Positions 22,986 through 35,194 of a stretch of DNA of 64,000 nt are shown one piece after another. Positions within the stretch are counted from its first letter, which is position 1. Each line of letters begins with the position of its first letter. Below the pieces are notes generated by a model. That model saw nothing but the letters and a program-made list of their open reading frames with translations. It did no database searches and was not told the DNA's origin. The DNA is taken from positions 509,501 through 573,500 of the forward strand of contig JAVGVS010000280.1 in NCBI GenBank assembly GCA_032718565.1. The letters run 5' to 3'. The stretch comes from Distichodus sexfasciatus (taxonomy: Eukaryota > Chordata > Actinopteri > Characiformes > Distichodontidae). The position numbers and the translations under genes are program-made.

Positions 22986-25379
22986 ATGTATAATTCAAGA
23001 AAGCCTGTATTACAATGTATTCTCTCTCACACATTCACACACATACACAAATAATTACAGGAATCATTATTTTTTTGCAAGTGACTGCAAGGCACAATAA
23101 AGTACTATCTAATGGAATTACATGCAATTTGTGAAAGAAAGTGGTAATTAAAAAACTAATGCATTGTTACCAGCTCAATTCTCAGCCTGACTGTGAACTA
23201 TAGCCTTGTTTTTAGATGTTTATATGGCTATTACACAGGAGTTTGACGCCATAAATTGGTTTGACAGTGGTGCACTCTCTGATTGGAAAAAGAATATTAA
23301 CTAAATTAAAAGGATCTGAGATTCCTCAAACACAGTAGGTCTGTGAGCTTGAGGTGAAAAATGTTCCCAGAATGAGCTGAGTTCAGAGCGATACTTATCT
23401 TCAAAGCCCTGCTTGCTCAAATGATGAAACATGGACTCGTAAATGGATATTGATGGTTATTTAATGGAATTTCAAATTTGAATTAATACTTTACAGAGTT
23501 TGAGCACTGAGCTAATAAAGAGTTGGGAGCTCACTTAGGGTCATGTGCAAGCATATGTAAGTCATGTCTCTGCATTCAAATGTAAAGTAAAATATTTGAA
23601 CAAGCGAACTGTGTGAATATGTAGACAGTTCTAGTGGCGTCTCTATCGTTCATGCCCGCCACAGCCGAAAATTGCTGGAAATGGTAAAAGGGAGAATTTA
23701 CTTCCAAGTAACTGGACCCAGAGCACTGATTTATGGTGAAAGTAAACTCCAGGGTTCACATGTGTGCAGGGGAAATGTGTTGAGAAGATTGCTTCTCTAA
23801 AAGCAGGGAAAATGGTGGTAATTAACGCAAATTACCAAAACATTATTCAGAGAGACACATAGACGGTCATATTTCTGCATTACTTAAAGCTAATTATTAT
23901 CACACCAAATGAGGGAAATTACGGAAATTATGAATGCATTTGCATTTTATTGTCAACTGGGTTCTGGGTTGCGATTGTGACTAATGGTGTGGGCTACACC
24001 TGTAGGAGTGGAAAAGCTACGGATAGAATATTTTATATAGAGAGGATATAGTTTGTGGGGAAATTTCCTGTGATACTTGTAAAAGTCACATTTTATCTAA
24101 AATGTGAACGTAAATCCAGTATAAAGTGGGTTTGGCCTGATTTTAGCCTAAATATCAGGTTATACTGTGCAGATTTTGCAGTTGTTGGGAGAGACAGTCT
24201 GTAAAAGAGACTAAGACTCTAGTCTTAAACCTCTCAACCTGTTTTGGATGAGTCATAGATTATTAAATGTTAAAATTACAAACTGCAACCAGGACACCAG
24301 TGTAAACTAGTTGTGTAGTTTAAACTTCCCAGAGGCTGGGCAGCCTTTACAGTCTGAGTATGATTTTAAAAACTCATGTAGCGTAAACCCAGCCTTTAAT
24401 GTGTACATACACACACGCCAAGACATGTGCGCACAGTCCGCGACGTGTTCGCTAACACTCTGTGTGGGTGTGAGCGATACGCTGCGACAGCATCACACAC
24501 ACTTGCCGTGCTGTTGCCAGGTGAGGAGCCTGTTGCCTGGTAACCATGACAGGCACTCTGATGGAAGTCTGGAGGAGAGAGAGATGCTACACCTAGTACC
24601 AGCGCTACCCAAACCTGAGGATTGTGGGAGGTTTACATGAGATTACATGCTACTTTCTAGATCATAAATCTTGCCAATATTTAATAAATATGAATATTTT
24701 AATTAAAGTCTTCAACTTCTGCACACCACATGCTGTATGTGATGTTTTCAGCAACAGAAATTATGCATAAATACAAATACTTTATACTTGAAATTAGTAA
24801 CATAATACATGTGGTGAAGTTTTCCAATTGTGATGTGTAATTTATAAAGGTTCTACATGAATTCTATATAAAAAATATGATTTGGAGACCCCCGATCTAA
24901 CTCGAACTAGCCAATTAGCAATGTAGGTCTTTTTTACCTTTAAAAGAGCTTATTTAGAGTCTTAAGTTTTGGCTTGATGAGAGTTTCAAGAGCTGTAGGT
25001 AGACACAATACAGTAAGAATATGGGTTTTTTTCTTTCCTAAAATTGTTCTTCTTCTCAGCAGTGACCAGTCTTCTAAATCACCACTCATCTAAACAAATT
25101 ATTAGAACTTGAAAGAAGCAATAAACGCCATTGACTTAATATCTTATTTTCTAAGGTGTTGAAGTGGTCCCTCTGTGCCCATCCACCTGAGGCAACACTT
25201 GTGCGAATTTAATATGCGTGCAGACAGTCATCATCAAGGGGAGAAAGCAGCTAGACAGGAGTTTTAGAGAAATTGGCTATTTATTGCTACTTCTGGTTGC
25301 CATCTAATGCCAGCTCTGCTGGTGGACGTGCAAATGCTCTTCCAGAAACAAGTCAAGCAGAAAGCTGACAGTTTTGGCA
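22986..25379. other. Noncoding sequence
   Basis: Mostly unique. The open frame at 24311-24640 is not supported as an exon: it has stops just outside and no family motif. It does include the RFX-like site listed separately. Confidence 0.5.
24532..24544. promoter_or_regulatory. RFX X-box-like palindrome
   Basis: GTTGCC-T-GGTAAC is a symmetrical match to the X-box consensus (two half sites GTNRCC and RGYAAC with a 1-3 base spacer). RFX factors bind such sites in ciliary and MHC class II gene promoters and in neural enhancers. No transcription start is visible close by. Confidence 0.45.
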
Positions 25380-26400
25380 TTTATTCCCCCACTTGGTTGA
25401 CACGTTGGCGTCTGAGCGCCATCGCTGTTCCAAAAATAAATATATAACTAAAGACAGTCCGCAGTCAACAATGATATATGCCGCCTCGGCCCCCTCGTTT
25501 TATTAAATGTTTCTCGTTCTGCTAAAAGTGCAGAGGGAAATGCTTCTCATTTTCATGATCTGAAAGCAATTTCCAGCATTGGGGGGGAAACGGAGGATGA
25601 TGACACGCGCCTCATGCCGTCCTGTCACAGTGTAATTATTGTGCCAGTCTGTCAAACACTAAGCGCCTCGCAACTCAGATAATTCCTCCGGCTCTGCCTT
25701 ACAAAACACCATCAGTGACAAATAATGGAGAAAGTGGCGATACGATAAATAAATATATAAATAAATAAAACCACAAATAAATAAAGAATTAAATAAAAAG
25801 AGGTAATCTGGCGCTCTCCCTCTAAGCGAGACATTTTAATCAATGCTGGCTGGAAATTGCAGCGTTATTACGTGCACGTCAAACCTCTCCACAACTCTTT
25901 ATGAGTTTTAAGGTTGTGTTTGTTTCTCTCTCTTAGTTATAATTGTTCACCAGCACTCAACCCTTCCTCCTCCTCCTTTTCCTACCTGCTGGATTTGTTG
26001 ACTTGATTTACTGTGACAAAGCCTGAATTACTCATCTTAATTGTCATACGAAGGTTTTAGGAGAAATTACCTCCACACTCATTCAGTCTCTCTCTTTATG
26101 AACTCATTAATGAATGATTTCTGTCTTTCGTTCATGCCAGACTGGTTAAATATTATGGCTGTGTCTTTAATGAGAGAGATGCCTTGATACGGCAATGGCA
26201 AACAATTTGTGCCTCCGCAGATATTGCCTCAGCCTTTAATTTGAGGACGGTTATTAACGTTCTGTAATACAGATTTAATCATTTGCTCTGTTGACTGTAA
26301 TTCGTGTTCTCAGATGCCGGCTGTAATTGTAGTGAGGATGCGGTTTGATTGAGGCAATCGAGGTCCTCAGTGAGGCTGAAAGATGCCTGCAGAGACTTGT
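25380..26400. other. Candidate conserved noncoding block
   Basis: This is the longest stretch with enhancer-like texture: few simple repeats, balanced base content, many homeodomain and bHLH-like words (TTTAATCA, ATTAATGAATGA, GGCTGTAATTG) and CpG words kept in an otherwise CpG-poor window. An AAAT-rich run at 25748-25800 splits it. Reading frames are all short. I infer a regulatory block such as those around developmental genes; alignment to other fish would decide. Confidence 0.35.
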
Positions 26401-27169
26401 TATACACGTCCGGCCAATTAAACAAGGCGGAGAGAGAGAGAGGGAGTGGAGGGAGAGAGAGAAAAATGGAAAGAGTGAGAGAGGGAACTAAAATGAAAAT
26501 ATATTCTTTAGCCTGGAGAAATGAATGGATTTTGAATAATCCAGCAGTTTCACAGAGACAGTTTGTTTTTTTTCCTTTTCCCCTTCTCTTTCTAATATCT
26601 ATATGCTCTTACATATAGATTACATTTATTAGACTGCAAGAGAATGATATAACCCCCAAAACCCAACGCTGTAAAGATTCAATAATATATGTTAAGTGAT
26701 GCTTTTATCACAACTGACTATCACAAATTTAAAATGGTCAATTTTGTACAAATCTGAGCTCTAATGTTCTTAATGATGAACAACATAACGTTATGTATAT
26801 CTTCACCTGTTACACTATTCTTACACTTTCACTCCTATGAGGCAGCACAAACCCCGACTACACCCAACAAATGCTAAGCATCTCCTGTCCACACCTGCGG
26901 TGGCTGCATGAAGATGTGGGGGATTTGGAACTGAGTGGCACTCGTCAAAACTTAAATTAGCTTCAACTAATCAAATGGGCACTAAGCCTTCCGAAATGGG
27001 CTCGGAGAACCCCCGCATGCTAAAATGAACCATGGAGAGGATCTTACAGACTCAGCTCATTCACTGGAGCTTTAGTAAGGTGATTACTCAGGACTCTGGT
27101 CGTGAGAGGGAGAGTGTGAGTGGGCATGAAAAGAAAAATCTGATTGACTGAGTCTGAGTGTAGAAACAA
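26401..27169. other. Unique noncoding sequence
   Basis: Begins with a purine-rich part (26430-26480), otherwise AT-rich without features. Confidence 0.5.
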
Positions 27170-27330
27170 GCCGTCGGACGTGTGTGCGCGTCTCTCGTCC
27201 TTCCTCTCCTAACACGCGTGTCTTAAGCCCCCGGGTCCTGTTCTAATAAAGAGATTCATGTCGGTTCTGCACGAGTGGTCACTAAGCTGACGTCGAAACG
27301 CCCGACTGCCACCTCGCCCGGGGAAACCCT
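27170..27330. promoter_or_regulatory. CpG-rich patch with CRE-like site
   Basis: Dense CpG words (GTGTGCGCGTCTCTCG, ACACGCGTGTC, GCTGACGTCGAAACGCCCG, TCGCCCGGGG) stand out from the background. TGACGTCG at about 27289 is close to a CRE. ACACGCGTGT is a perfect palindrome. It is followed within 20 bases by the CTCF-like site. Confidence 0.35.
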
Positions 27331-27346
27331 GCACTGCTGCTGATGA

Positions 27347-27360
27347 GCACTAGAGGGCAC
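27347..27360 (+). promoter_or_regulatory. CTCF-like motif
   Basis: GCACTAGAGGGCAC agrees with the CTCF core pattern (CC, R, S, Y, AG, R, K, GGC, R, S) at all but the first position. CTCF sites mark domain boundaries and loop anchors. The call rests on the motif only. Confidence 0.35.
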
Positions 27361-27417
27361 TTATTGACCCCAGAAAATTGGAATTGGAGATGACCATCAC
27401 ACTGTAAAACCTTACAG

Positions 27418-27660
27418 CAGAGTTGGGCGGCTTTTCTGTTAAAAGTAGCTAATCTACAGTCAAGTTACTGTTTAGTATAGTGGTTAGCTACACTACAAGC
27501 TACAGACAAAAAGTACCTAACTACATCCAAGCTACTTCACTGTCACAGATTCTTGCATCCATTTTGGCCATCCTCTGACTCCATCTCGCAGCTGCTGAGA
27601 CAGTGCTGTGATGCAATGAGCATGTACCATGTGGACAATCAGATGCCACTTCAACTGCCC
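27418..27660 (+). repeat. Decayed interspersed repeat (pair with 55926)
   Basis: The start CAGAGTTGGGC followed by AGCTAC-rich sequence (27440-27540) resembles ends of Tol2-type hAT elements. Positions 27575-27650 share words in the same order with 55926-56010 (ACTCCATCT, CAGCTGC, CTGTGATGCAA, TCAGATGCCA versus TCAGATGGCA). I estimate moderate similarity, so an old family. Confidence 0.45.
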
Positions 27661-28479
27661 CGTCATACCTGGGTTACTGTATATATAAATGAATTGTTTG
27701 TGTTGAACTGATATTTCAGATGTTACAGTGTATTCCTGAGGACAGGTATTATTACTGCACATTGCCCTTATTAATTAAAAAACATGCAGATTGTGTTGTT
27801 TCTGAGCTGGTTAAGAGCCTGTGATGTTGCTGTTCACCCACCATTAATTAGCACCAAAGAAGCCATTAATTATTTACATTGTAAATACAGACTTTCTTTA
27901 TTTTATTTAGTTATTTATATATTTTTTATTGAGACGTCTCTGCATAAGTTACACAAACAAGGGCAATCAATATCCAGAATTCCCATTAGTTCAATTAAAA
28001 GTGGGTAAGGATAAATAAAGACTTAGCTGATTTTCTAATTAGAACAATTTTGCTGATGTCAATTATAAGATTAATGTTTCCACCCCCTGGACTCGGAGAT
28101 GAAAAATTCATGGCTGGTGTTACAGCACTGAGAGAAATACAACTACACATGGCTGCTTTTAAGATGACAGATTTAACCAACTTAATAAGATGCAACCTAA
28201 ATCGTAATATTACTTTTGTACTGCAATTAAGGGTGTCCACATGAAACTGAATGAAATGTTTTTTGATATGACATGAGTTCTTTGCGGATTAATGGATCAA
28301 ATATGGTCAGGAAATTATGCAACAACTTATGCAACTTTGTTTCAAAGTGGGTGCTGAGAGCCATTTAGTGTTGCCTTGATTTTCAACTCATTACTCATTT
28401 ATTTAAGTTAATCTCTACTATTAGAAGGAGTGTAGGAGTCTATATGACTAGATCAGACAGTACCTCCCTCCCCCCCTCT
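27661..28479. other. Unique AT-rich noncoding sequence
   Basis: The frames at 27784-28008 and 27995-28240 are AT-driven and have no exon features. Nothing else noted. Confidence 0.5.
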
Positions 28480-28600
28480 CACACACACACACACACAGTC
28501 TTGGTCTTACTATTTTGTGAGGTTCTTCTTTTGACACCCATAATAATTATACTACAGCTACAACTAACCCTGACCTTAACCACAGCAACCAAAAGTAATC
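28480..28600. repeat. (CA)n with CTAACC-like words
   Basis: A pure CA run (28480-28498) is followed by TTTTGTGAGG and AACTAACCCTGACCTTAACC, the same arrangement as the repeats at 18061 and 63385. Probably a short third member. Confidence 0.4.
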
Positions 28601-30912
28601 TACCACACCACACTATCTACGCTTATGAACTTCACTGTCATAATTTTCCTTCCCTGTTTACTCGATGATATTAGCAGAATTAGAATTTTTTCTTACAATT
28701 TCTGTAAAAGAGTATTTATAATAACTGGCTGTCAGAAGTATAACTGATGTATGATGTGTTTTAATTATCAGCGTGTGAATTACATTATTAACCTCACCTG
28801 GAAAGAAACTTTTGAAATCACCTGTACATGTTAAAAAACCTGCGGTATGGTATTAGTAACATTTTCATATTGTCTATAAATCCATTTCTCGAGTCTCTGC
28901 CTATGTTTTAGCATGCATTTGTTTTGTTGTTGCCTCTCTCTGGCATTTAGCTCCTTTTCTCATTAGCTATGCACCTGACTGAGCGCCGCTCTGTTGCTGT
29001 CTCACTGCTGCGAGGGTTCAAACAACGTTATAATGTTATTCTGCCTGCCTCATTGCTCCGCTGGTGCGCTCCGGCAAGCACGAAAGCACACTCGCCCTCT
29101 CTCTGCTTAAACTTGGGGAGAGAGAGGGAGGGACAGGGAGAAGCAAGGGTGATGTATTCCTTCTTATCATACTGACACACATCATTCATATTTTTATGTT
29201 TTATTCAGCCCGCTTTTGCATATCAGGAGCTAAATACCTTATCAGTAAAATATTGCCCCAGCTTTATTAGATTACTTATTTATGGTTTGGGGAAACAGCA
29301 ACTATTCCAGGCCTCGAATAAGCGTTTACTTTTTCCTTTAGACAACTCGAAGCAACTCCACTATTCACATCTTTATCTTGTGCACTTTTAAAAGAGAAAG
29401 TAAAGCCGGCAGCAGATCAGTAGCTTCCACTGACTTGCAGACGCTCAATTTAAAACTTTTTTAAAACGAATGGGAACATAAAGATCCTAAGAAAAGGTAA
29501 ACACATATTTTAAAACACAAGCAGCACTTCTTTATCGAGATCCTTTAATAATTATCCTCTGCACTTTACAAATTATAACCTTAATAACTGTGTTGGGAGT
29601 ATGATGGCCAAACTTTTGAAACTCTAATAGCCCCTGTCGCTCTTTTGGTCAATGAGGTTCACCAATCTCGTTTAGGGATTATTCAGCCAATTTAACAAAT
29701 TGGAGCATTGTAGCTTCAATAGACTACACAGAAGAATAAAAGAGATGATGAGGAAGTGCAAGTCTTTCCTACTACTTTTCCTCAGATTGCATATCATGTG
29801 ATGATCATGTGCTCTGAAAACATGACTTTCCACTTAGAGGAAGAATGAGTCGCTTTTCTAAGTATCTCCACTGACAAATAGTTTATTTTACATAGTTAAT
29901 ATCAAAGGTCCTGTTTCCCCAAAGCAGGAAAAAGCATCTCAGGCAATCCAATTGCTCTCCGGTTGCTCCAAAGCAAACAATAATGTTGGTGTAAATATAC
30001 CCGAGATGCATTTCTAAATATGATTGCTCAATCCAGCTCTGGAGATCTCATTTGCTGTAAAAAAAAATGTTACTCTACGAGCAGTTTTACGTATATCTGT
30101 ATGATCTGTTTGCAGGAGTTCATAGCTCCCCGGTCTGCTATAAAACGCATTGTGAGAAATGAAAATAAATCCTGGTTCAAAGTGTTGAGTGCTGTACAGA
30201 CATAAAATTTGAAAACAGGAATAATTCTAGGCTGGACGCGCAGAACTTTTACCCAACACTAACAATATAGCAAATTAACATCATTTGGAACGTCAGTCTT
30301 GCCAACTGTGCCACAAAAGATAGTCGGTGTGCAGTGTTAAATACAGACAGTTTATGTGGAATATCAGCCAGGGCTCCAGGAGTCATGCCAGAGAAACTAA
30401 TTTCATTTGTGGAGGCGCTCTAAGAAACCACAGGCCATTTCCCTGGCACAGATTAAGTCTTGTCCAAACAAAGCAGGATTACTGAGGCAGAATCCTTCTA
30501 GGCAGTTTAATTTATGCCAGCTCTTGGTGAAAGTTGAATAGCCCATGTGAGGAAATTGAATATGATGTTAGAGGATACACCATAAATAAAAATGGGAATT
30601 TGTGTTTTTGTTGTTAAGATTTCTTTAGCCTCAGGTTCAGAATTTGGTTTAGAATTTGCCTTGACTGTGATGAGCTATGAAGATTAGACATATGAGCTCG
30701 GTGTACTGGCAAATGCAACAGATTTATATGCTGACACACACACACCGAGAATGTCTTGATTAGGAATATGATTAGTACCCTTCAGAGACATAGAATCTAA
30801 GATAATTGCGCTCTAATAGCAGGTGACAGTGTCACTCAAAGTAAAAGCCTCCCCGTAACTGAATTAACTAATAAACTCGAATGTGAACACCTGTCCTGTT
30901 GTTAGCTTTCTT
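28601..30912. other. Unique noncoding sequence
   Basis: No gene or repeat with identifiable ends. The part 28970-29100 contains CpG words and two overlapping open frames that do not look coding. Confidence 0.5.
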
Positions 30913-31325
30913 AGGGTGTTTTCACATATAGTCCTCTTTAAGGGAACTGAACTGATTCCTCTAGAAGTGGTCCAAAAAGTGGACCAACAGAAAGGGTACT
31001 CAGTTCTTTTTATGTTCACACTGTGAGATTATTTGAAAGGGGACTCGGTTCTCTTTCTGGTCCACTTCAGCTCAGATGGGGCTTCAGCCCTTTTTCTGTT
31101 CATACTTAATTCTAATGGAGCTCTCAGACCTTTACTGCTTTGCATTCTGGGTAGTTTTCACTTCGAACAAAAACTGTCGAAGCGAACCATGAGCGCTTTG
31201 CGTTCAGAAGGCGCGAGTTAAACGAACCGTGCCGCGAACTTAAAGCGAACCGTACTGAGACTACATCGACTAATCGATCTGAGTTCGATTTGAGGGCTGA
31301 CACAGACCAAGTGTAAAAATACCCT
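30913..31325. mobile_element. Nonautonomous DNA transposon with inverted ends
   Basis: The left end AGGGTGTTTTCACA (30913-30926) and the right end, read in complement, AGGGTATTTTTACA differ at two of 14 positions. Inside are repeated words of the GCGAACCGT and CGGTTC type in both orientations (near 31180, 31225, 31245), a style common in fish nonautonomous elements with AGGGTG termini. No transposase. I see no certain target-site duplication. The superfamily is left open. Confidence 0.6.
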
Positions 31326-32290
31326 GAGTCTACAAAAACAAATAATTCCAATTTTAAAAAATAAATCTTTAAATTATTTTTAAAAAGCATTTAGATAGGT
31401 AAAATTTACCTACATTCTGTAGTTAGAACAGATTACAATGTCTCACTAAGAACGTGTAAAGTTAGGCATGTGCTGATGTTTTTATAAGACTTGGTGTAAA
31501 GGCAAGTTCGAGAATGGAATTATGGCCAGATTTAGGGTTGGTATTAGAATGTGGTTGAATTTTGGTTTAAATGATACTGATGATGATTTTGTTGATTATG
31601 AAATTCTGCATAATGACTATGAGATTACAAAATTATGATGAATGAACTGGGATGAAAAATTGGTGGTAAAACATATTTCGTATTAAAATGAATGTAAGAA
31701 AACTATATTCACAAAGTTCCATTTTCATTAATGAGGTTATGGTTAGGCTTTAGGGGCAAGAATAGAATTATTTAGTTACAGTCATGATTATGTCTACAGA
31801 ATGTACAGTAAAATGTGTGAATGAGCTATTAAAGGTCTGTTAGAGGGAGTGGAGCACACTTTTGGTAAAACATGCTCATCTAATCAATGCTGCTGCACAA
31901 ATGAGAGCGATTTCAACATCCTGCTTTCCTGACTGCCATCTGCTTCCTTTTTTTTACTCAATTACATTTCTTCTGCTACAAATGCAAGTTACATACAATT
32001 AAAGTTCAACTGCCTTCTTGCCCTTGCAAGTTTCCAAAGTTTTAGCACATTTCTATGTAAAAATAAGCCTAATTGCCTATTGGATGTTCACACTCTCTGG
32101 GCTCTATAATGAAACAGGAGCATTTCTCTTTTAAATCCTAACAATGCATGTGCCAAAAACTCTCCAGCAGAAGCCTCTTTTTTCTCTGGATAAATATGGA
32201 AAAGCTGAAAATGTATACATAAAAAAGTCAAATATGTAAAATGTTTTCCCTAATCTTCTCCCTTGTTAGTTCATGGCAGAGGAGAATGTC
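31326..32290. other. Unique AT-rich noncoding sequence
   Basis: Nothing recognisable. Confidence 0.5.
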
Positions 32291-32806
32291 TTAGGCCTGA
32301 AATATACTTGCTGTGATCGACGTATGCGTATCCGTACACATTTGCGTTGTTAACGTTTGTGCGGACAGTGCGTCCGTACTGTGCGTCGTAATCTGTAGTG
32401 TGTACTCCTTACCACCAGGGGTCAGTCGCAAACCTAATAAATGAATGAATCCCTGCATCTTAAAATCGTCATCTGTCATTCCAAACAAACATGTCTTCAC
32501 TCGAAAAAACATTCATCTTCATCATACTGAGACGGCACCAGAGAACTAAACGAAAATCGTGGAGATGGTACGTTCGACCACTTAATAGATCTCGTCAGCA
32601 AAACGGGGAATTCTTTTCTTGACTTTTGAGCAGATCTCTCAACACTGCCCCCTATAAATTACGCAGGTATTGCATCTCCGTATACGTTCCGTTAATTTTT
32701 GAGTATGCGCACAAAAACCGACGCAAGCAACGCAGGATACGGATCGCGGCTGTACGTACATACATACGTACGTACGTAGTTAACAGCAAGTACATTCCAG
32801 GCTTTA
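32291..32806. mobile_element. PIF/Harbinger element with TTA target-site duplication
   Basis: The element body is 32294-32803, flanked by TTA at 32291-32293 and 32804-32806, the duplication typical of PIF/Harbinger. The ends are GGCCTGAAATATACTTGCTG on the left and, in complement, AGCCTGGAATGTACTTGCTG on the right, matching at 17 of 20 positions. Subterminal regions share TACGTA and GCGTATCCG words. At 510 bp it is far too short for a full element (transposase plus Myb-like gene), but it retains the start of a transposase-like frame. An ACGTAC/CATACGT alternating run lies at 32752-32778. Confidence 0.85.
32491..32622 (+). pseudogene. Harbinger transposase N-terminal fragment
   Basis: A 43-codon frame starts ATG TCT TCA and ends at TGA 32620-32622. 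It contains RRHQRTKRKSWRWYVRPLNR followed by SRQQNGEF, which matches the style of the N-terminal region of Harbinger/HARBI1-type nucleases (basic stretch, then W-V-RP-N-R and a GEF motif). The DDE catalytic core is absent. This is a remnant kept inside a nonautonomous element. A full transposase would have to act from elsewhere in the genome. Confidence 0.65.
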
Positions 32807-33234
32807 GTTTTAAATGTAATGTTGTAATATAAAGTAAAATGTGGGATATTTACTTTGCCATTTTAAATTACGCAATGACACTGCAGACTGACATGAGAGA
32901 CGTGCATATTTTCTGTGTTTGGCTACATGTACTGCATGTTTGCCTGCTCCACGAGGGATTAAAAGACTTGTATATATGTAAATATACGTGTGGCAGATGC
33001 TTTAGCCGCAGGGGCTGCAGATATCGCAGCCTGCCTATGTAAGAAGGAGAGTCAACGTCTCCAACTTTACTGCACACAAAATGATTTCATCAACTAGTCA
33101 TGTTGACAAAATTTAATCTTTTACTTCAACTTAAGACAATCATTTATTCTATTTCTACTGACTTCTATGAATTTCCAGAATTACAGCAAAGGCTTTTAAG
33201 TCAATAGGTGTTAATACACTGCCGTAGTTACATC
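32807..33234. other. Unique noncoding sequence
   Basis: No gene or repeat identified. Confidence 0.5.
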
Positions 33235-33640
33235 TTACAGTCGCAGGCAAACAGCCTCCACTGTTCATCCCCATGGGGGTTCCTCCTGAACCATCATCCC
33301 TGCTCTGCAGTTCCACCCTCACTGGTTATTTATGTCATTTGGAGGGCAGGGATATGGGCAGCGTTTGCTCCCTCACCGGCTCAGCCCACTTCAACCCTGT
33401 AATTAATGACCCACGGACCTGTTGTGGTAGCGTCCAACCGTCTTCGGGGGAGCAGTGACACCCCCGCCACCTTGCATCTACCCCCTCCCTCTCAAAAAGA
33501 GCCAGACCCCCACAGTCTTAATTACGGGTCACAGAAATCCGAGCGGAACAACGATCCGGATGGAGCCGCAGGCGTCCCTCAAGATTCATGCTACAGGGGC
33601 CAAATTCAATTAAGCAGGAGAGTGACACATAATAATTGTG
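33235..33640. other. Candidate conserved noncoding block
   Basis: GC-richer than its flanks, low in simple repeats, with TGTAATTAATGACCC (33399-33413) as a homeodomain-type core. Three overlapping open frames exist, but none is bounded by good splice sites and none is recognised. Confidence 0.3.
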
Positions 33641-34329
33641 ACGGATAAAGGAAAAAAAAAAACAATAAGGACAGCGGACTGAAGCAGAGGACATGGGGAG
33701 GACGTAAAAGGCCTGTCTAATTTGAAATGGGCAGAGAAATGAAGACGCGGCAGGAGGTGGGATGCCAATCGCAAACGGGCTGAAGCAATTTAGGACTGGA
33801 ATTTCTATCATAAAAAAATGGCTTCTGCGTTCGGAAGCACGTGTCAGCTTCGCTATCTCGCTGTGTTCCCTTGTACGTACCGTGTTATTTGGAAGGTGAC
33901 TCGGAATTAACTTCAGAGCTTATCTTGTGAGGTGTAGAATAGGGTTTTAATGTGCAATTATTTGAAATAGCTGTCATTGTTTCTTTTTTGTTCTTTTCTG
34001 AAAGGTTCACACTGTCCTTACAAGAAATGCCTACGTATTTAGCATTTTGCATTTTGCACCCACATGCATTAAGTGTTTACTGTTGGTTTGGCTTGAAAGT
34101 GTGTGTGTGTGTGTGTGTGTAACAACGTGGGAGTCTCGAGTGACTATGATTTGCTCTGTCACTTTCTCTAAGTGAGACTGCCAATAACATTTCGTGACTG
34201 GCCTGCTAATACACGAAACATGTCAATACCCTCTCTCTCTCTCTCTCTCTCTCTCTAACTCTACGTTTTTTAACCTGTCTTTAAAGATAGACAATAAATT
34301 CTGAAATTTCTATTTCTCAAAATCCTATG
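33641..34329. other. Noncoding sequence with two microsatellites
   Basis: Holds a TG run at 34099-34120 and a CT run at 34231-34256. The rest is unique. Confidence 0.6.
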
Positions 34330-34980
34330 AAAAGACGTCTGTCATTCCACTGCGCCGCACGTCCTGAAGTGGAATAAAGCCAATGTGGCTTCTTCATTTA
34401 GAGATGATTCAAGGATCATGGCTTTCACCTGGGCGGCATTCTGTATTTCAAGAACATGGCCAGGCCTAAAACCAAAGGCTTTAGGTGTATGAAAAGACCA
34501 TTTTGCCTCCGAATTCAGCCCTCGGCTGCGCGCCGTGTGACCAGCTGAGGGAACAGTTGGTTCCGGATTTATCTAGCCCTGCCCCTGTTAAATTAGCCAG
34601 TTTAATAGGAGAGAGAAATATGCTCTGATTTTGGCTCTGAGCCACTGGGCATTGTGACAGGTGCGCGTGTGTGTTTGTTTTTGTGTGTGCGTGCGTGTGT
34701 GTGTAACAGGTGGCCAGTGATGTGCCGTTGACACATCAAACGCTCCTCGCCACTTTCGCTATTTATTCGGAATGGGTTATGCGGTTTGGGCTTAAATGGG
34801 CAGCTGAAGTGTCTCCGGCTCCTTTAGCGAACGTTCTTGCCGCTCAGAGGGCCGAAGTCCTGCAAATGAAAACGCTTGGAAGCCATTAGGGCTGATTTAA
34901 TGATATCGATGCTGTTCTTCACTCTGAAGCGTTTCTTAATTAGACTGCTGAAGTAAAGAGGACCTGAGACACTGCTGCTG
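34330..34980. other. Candidate conserved noncoding block
   Basis: Enhancer-like texture, with TTTAATGATATCGATGCTG and TCTTAATTAGACTG near the right end, and TTAGCCAGTTTAATAGG in the middle. A TG-rich insertion at 34660-34705 interrupts it. No exon signature. Confidence 0.3.
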
Positions 34981-35108
34981 CTGCTGCTACAGTGGCTCGG
35001 CTCCCGGTGGCTGCACTACACTTCTGATGACTGTTAAAATATGTAAGAAAATGCTCATTGGCAGTTTTTCACTCTATGCACTGGCTTACAGTTAAGTTCA
35101 GATTTAAA

Positions 35109-35160
35109 TTTTATTATTATTATTATTATTGTTGTTGTTGTTGTTGTTTTTTGTTGCTGA

Positions 35161-35193
<33 letters not shown>
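35109..35193. repeat. (ATT)n-(GTT)n-(ATT)n compound microsatellite
   Basis: Two ATT runs flank a GTT run. The second ATT run has about 11 units. Confidence 0.95.
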
Positions 35194-35194
<1 letters not shown>

